Below are positions 61,515 through 64,000 of a DNA stretch of 64,000 bases, piece by piece. How positions within the stretch are numbered: position 1 is the first letter of the stretch; each line of letters starts with the position of its first letter. Below the pieces are notes generated by a model. It had not been told where the DNA came from. It searched no databases and was given only the letters and a program-made list of their open reading frames with translations. The DNA is from Desulfobacter hydrogenophilus. Lineage in GTDB: Bacteria > Desulfobacterota > Desulfobacteria > Desulfobacterales > Desulfobacteraceae. The position numbers were made by a program, and so were the translations under genes. Location: contig NZ_CP036313.1 of the NCBI RefSeq assembly GCF_004319545.1, positions 4,156,501-4,220,500 on the forward strand. Direction: 5' to 3'.

Positions 61515-63083
61515 ATGACATCAAAAGAACAGGATTTTTTTTACCAGGCGACCATGCGGATTTGTGGCAACCTCAATCTGGATGCAATGCTGTCCGACTG
61601 TTATGCGTTCATTGAAAAATTCATTCCGACAAACGCTTTAATCATGGCTCTTTATAATCTGGAGGCCAAAATTTCAGATGCCCTCTCAATCGTTGCAGAT
61701 CCGGAATTGGACCTGAACATGAAAACCATGCCGTTGACATCGGAAGCCATCACTCACTTTAAAAATCTTGAAAAAAAAGACCCCATGCATTCCAATTTTA
61801 TTATTAATAATCCCAGGGAAGATCCGGTGGGTAAAATTGGCTGGGAGGCTTTGGGAAAGAAGGAAATATCTTATATATTCTCTCTGCTGAAAGTGGGGGA
61901 AGAAAAAATGGGCTTAGTAGCCTTGGTCGCAAAGGGATATAATAGGTACTCAAGGCATGATCTCGAATTGTTCAGCCTGTTAAGGGGACCGTTTGCGATT
62001 GCCATGGCAAATGCACAGAAACACCAGGAAGTGATTCGCCTGAAAGAGATATTGGCCGATGACAACCGGTATTTAACAAGGCAGATGTCAAAAGCAGTCG
62101 GAGACGAGATGATCGGGAAAGAGTTTGGCCTTCGGGATGTCATGGAGATGGTCAGACAGGTTGCCCCCCTTTCCAGTCAAGTATTGTTGCTTGGGGAAAC
62201 AGGTGTTGGAAAGGAAGTGATTGCCAACACCATTCACCACACGTCTGCAAGATCGAATGGTCCGTTCATTAAGGTCAACTGCGGGGCAATTCCCGAATCC
62301 CTTGTGGACAGCGAATTATTCGGCCATGAAAAAGGGGCGTTTACCGGTGCGGTCAAGCAAAGGCGCGGATGCTTTGAAAGGGCCCACGGCGGAACAATCT
62401 TCCTGGATGAAATCGGTGAGCTTCCCCTTAAAGTCCAGGTCAGGCTTTTGCGGGTCCTCCAGATGCGGGAAATTGAGCGGATTGGGGGAGCCCGTCCGGT
62501 TCCCGTGGATATCCGCATCATTACCGCCACCCACCGGGATTTGCCTGCAATGGTCCGTAAAGGAACATTCAGGGAAGATCTTTGGTTCCGGCTGAATGTA
62601 TTTCCTATTACCATCCCGCCCCTACGGCATAGGAAGATGGATATTCCAGCCTTGATCAATTTTTTTGTACTCCGGAAATCAAAAGAGATGAATCTTCTCG
62701 TAACGAATAAGCTGGAACCGGGGTGTATGGAAAAGCTTCAAAAATACCATTGGCCCGGCAATGTCAGGGAATTGGAAAATATTGTGGAACGGGCATTGAT
62801 CCGAAGTTCGGCCAATCCGGAGGAAAAATATCTGCGCTTTGATGGACCAAACCGCTCTTCCGGTCAAAACGTTGCCGCACCAGCTGTCTCATTGGCCTCC
62901 CCCCCGGTTCTGAAGATGGATGCAGCCATGAAAAATCATATCGAGTCCGTTCTCGATCTGACCAACGGAAAAATCCAGGGGGATCACGGCGCAGCCTCTC
63001 TGTTGGGATTACCCCCCAGCACGCTGCGCAATCGGATGCGTAAGTTAGGCGTAATCTATGGAAAGGCAAGAAAGGGCCGGTAA
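61515..63083 (+). CDS. Sigma-54-dependent transcriptional activator with GAF domain
   Basis: ATG 61515 follows AAAGGAGGG; the open frame upstream is not needed. It encodes 522 residues. The N-terminal GAF-type sensor (about 1-180) includes CYAFIEKFIPTNALIMALYN. The AAA+ domain has Walker A GETGVGKE (227-234), the sigma-54 contact loop GAFTGA (274-279) and GGTIFLDEIGELPLKVQVRL. A Fis-type HTH ends it (GAASLLGLPPSTLRNRMRKL). Such activators hydrolyse ATP to open sigma-54 promoters. The divergent pump operon is the obvious target. Confidence 0.94.
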   Translation: MTSKEQDFFYQATMRICGNLNLDAMLSDCYAFIEKFIPTNALIMALYNLEAKISDALSIVADPELDLNMKTMPLTSEAITHFKNLEKKDPMHSNFIINNPREDPVGKIGWEALGKKEISYIFSLLKVGEEKMGLVALVAKGYNRYSRHDLELFSLLRGPFAIAMANAQKHQEVIRLKEILADDNRYLTRQMSKAVGDEMIGKEFGLRDVMEMVRQVAPLSSQVLLLGETGVGKEVIANTIHHTSARSNGPFIKVNCGAIPESLVDSELFGHEKGAFTGAVKQRRGCFERAHGGTIFLDEIGELPLKVQVRLLRVLQMREIERIGGARPVPVDIRIITATHRDLPAMVRKGTFREDLWFRLNVFPITIPPLRHRKMDIPALINFFVLRKSKEMNLLVTNKLEPGCMEKLQKYHWPGNVRELENIVERALIRSSANPEEKYLRFDGPNRSSGQNVAAPAVSLASPPVLKMDAAMKNHIESVLDLTNGKIQGDHGAASLLGLPPSTLRNRMRKLGVIYGKARKGR

Positions 63084-63503
63084 AAAATCAACTGGTCCCG
63101 ACTTGATTTTATCAATCATGATTCGAAGATTAATAAAATCGCTATAGTGCTTTAATTTTAGTTTCTCAGGCATGCCTTTTGCTGCATTTGCAATAGACTG
63201 TATGCACAAGATATTATTACGACGCTTGTTTCGACCAAGGCCGGGCGCAGTCCAGCACCCACATGACCACGGGATTCTTCCCACCGACGGACAGTCTTTT
63301 TCCATGGCCTCGCTTCCTCTTTGAATCCTATCGTCCTGGTCATCGGGCTATTCCCGGCCTTGGTCATATATAGGGCGTCTGAAACAGGCTTCCTTCTTTT
63401 TCCTGCGGATGTAAAATAAATCCAATCCAATGCAATCCAATCCAATCCAATCCGACCAGAGCCAGCTCCATGGCGAGGCAATACTCTGGCATATAAAAAA
63501 GCA
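63084..63503. repeat. Gene-free region with TCCAA tandem repeat
   Basis: Seven 5-bp units of TCCAA (63421-63455), two of them imperfect, form a small microsatellite. The minus-strand ORFs over this region (repeating LDWI) are artefacts of the repeat and lack SDs. No terminator of the regulator gene was clearly seen. Confidence 0.6.
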
Positions 63504-64000
63504 TTAGTTCTCAAAATAATGGAAAAGTTTTACCTCTAAGCGTTTTATCAATTCCATTTTACCAGCGGGAGCCGTCTCGTCGTAAAGCACTTTAGAGATT
63601 TCTATAAAAGCATTCAATATTTTGGGATCAAATCCCTGTGCCTCTTTGGTCAGAATTTTAATGGCATCCCCATAAGAAAACGCTTGCTTATAGGGGCGCT
63701 GGGAGGTGAGGGCATCAAACACATCCACCACTGCAAAAATTCGGGCTGTCAGTGGTATCTGTTCTCCGGCCGTACCAAAAGGGTATCCACTGCCGTCATA
63801 TCTTTCATGGTGAAACAGGATGACCTCCCTGGCGTCTGCCAGCCAGCGAATATCTTTGACGATCTGCCCTCCCAGTTCCACATGGGTCTGCATCACTTTG
63901 AACTCTTCTTCCGTGAGTTTGCCGTGCTTGAGTAGGATATTATCACTAATCCCGATTTTGCCCACATCATGAAGAAAAGCGCCTTTAACAAGGGTTCGGA
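63504..64000 (-). CDS. HD-GYP domain protein, N-terminus outside window
   Basis: The frame is open to the window edge and ends at 63504. It reads RTLVKGAFLHDVGKIGISDN, VMQTHVELGGQIVKDI, FHHERYDGSGYPFGTAGEQI and VDVFDALTSQRPYKQAF, the HD and HHE..DGxGYP motifs of HD-GYP phosphodiesterases. These hydrolyse cyclic-di-GMP (or cGAMP in some deltaproteobacteria). Any sensor or receiver domain would lie upstream, beyond the window. Confidence 0.92.
   Translation of the reverse strand, partial: RTLVKGAFLHDVGKIGISDNILLKHGKLTEEEFKVMQTHVELGGQIVKDIRWLADAREVILFHHERYDGSGYPFGTAGEQIPLTARIFAVVDVFDALTSQRPYKQAFSYGDAIKILTKEAQGFDPKILNAFIEISKVLYDETAPAGKMELIKRLEVKLFHYFEN

Noticed and set aside
63158..63514. Minus-strand ORF with LDWI repeats
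   Set aside because: Repeat translation of the TCCAA microsatellite; no SD, no family signal.

Overview
The window looks like an accessory-rich stretch of chromosome from a sulfate-reducing deltaproteobacterium of the Desulfobacteraceae type. This is an inference from protein style, frequent TTG/GTG starts, a two-partner secretion locus, many decayed IS elements and a decayed trio of tyrosine recombinases. No rRNA or housekeeping marker is present to confirm it. About half of the window is mobile or defence DNA.

Layout. 1-1606: partial GmrSD-like (DUF262/DUF1524) type IV restriction gene, whose start overlaps the stop of a resolvase stub. 1693-4197: a two-gene mobile element (tyrosine integrase that needs a -1 frameshift, plus an IS91/IS801-type Y2 transposase) between inverted repeats. 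5443-20282: a complete type 1 BREX operon on the minus strand (small HTH gene, brxA, brxB, brxC, an embedded ATPase and putative nuclease pair, pglX, pglZ, brxL) behind a near-perfect sigma-70 promoter. 20817-26443: RecD2-like helicase, HU-like proteins, a C-terminally truncated serine resolvase, a DnaQ-type exonuclease and a YheU-family protein. 27587-35058: TpsB/TpsA two-partner secretion pair. 35220-36122: nested IS5/IS200 remnants. 36196-36299: 3' half of a tRNA (probably tRNA-Leu) with its terminator, an attachment-site scar. 36603-40265: zinc-ribbon gene, CHC2 zinc-finger gene and three overlapping, frameshifted tyrosine recombinases (RIT-like).

41018-53685: secreted endonuclease I, then a cluster under MarR- and AraC-family regulators. 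It encodes a DUF169 protein, a double carboxymuconolactone-decarboxylase protein, two cupins, two tandem alpha/beta hydrolases, three cyclophilin-like-fold proteins, an MBL-fold lipoprotein, a Gfo/Idh/MocA oxidoreductase with an internal deletion and a frameshifted MFS transporter. 53963-54797: decayed IS110, IS256 and molybdopterin-oxidoreductase remnants. 54899-61279: a three-gene RND efflux pump plus a small upstream gene, with a sigma-54-type promoter, facing a sigma-54-dependent activator at 61515-63083. 63504-64000: partial HD-GYP protein.

How the parts relate. The BREX genes are tightly packed, mostly with 4-nt overlaps, and form one expression unit. The ATPase/nuclease pair is translationally coupled inside it, so it is probably a second defence function carried by BREX. 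The N-terminal part of a resolvase (23789-24220) and the C-terminal part of a similar resolvase (1603-1698) lie in the same orientation on either side of the BREX/RecD2 block, which suggests the block split one gene. Two GTTGT-N4-ACAAC sites tie the MarR gene to the DUF169 gene. The activator's binding-site candidates and a -24/-12 promoter tie the sigma-54 regulator to the efflux operon.
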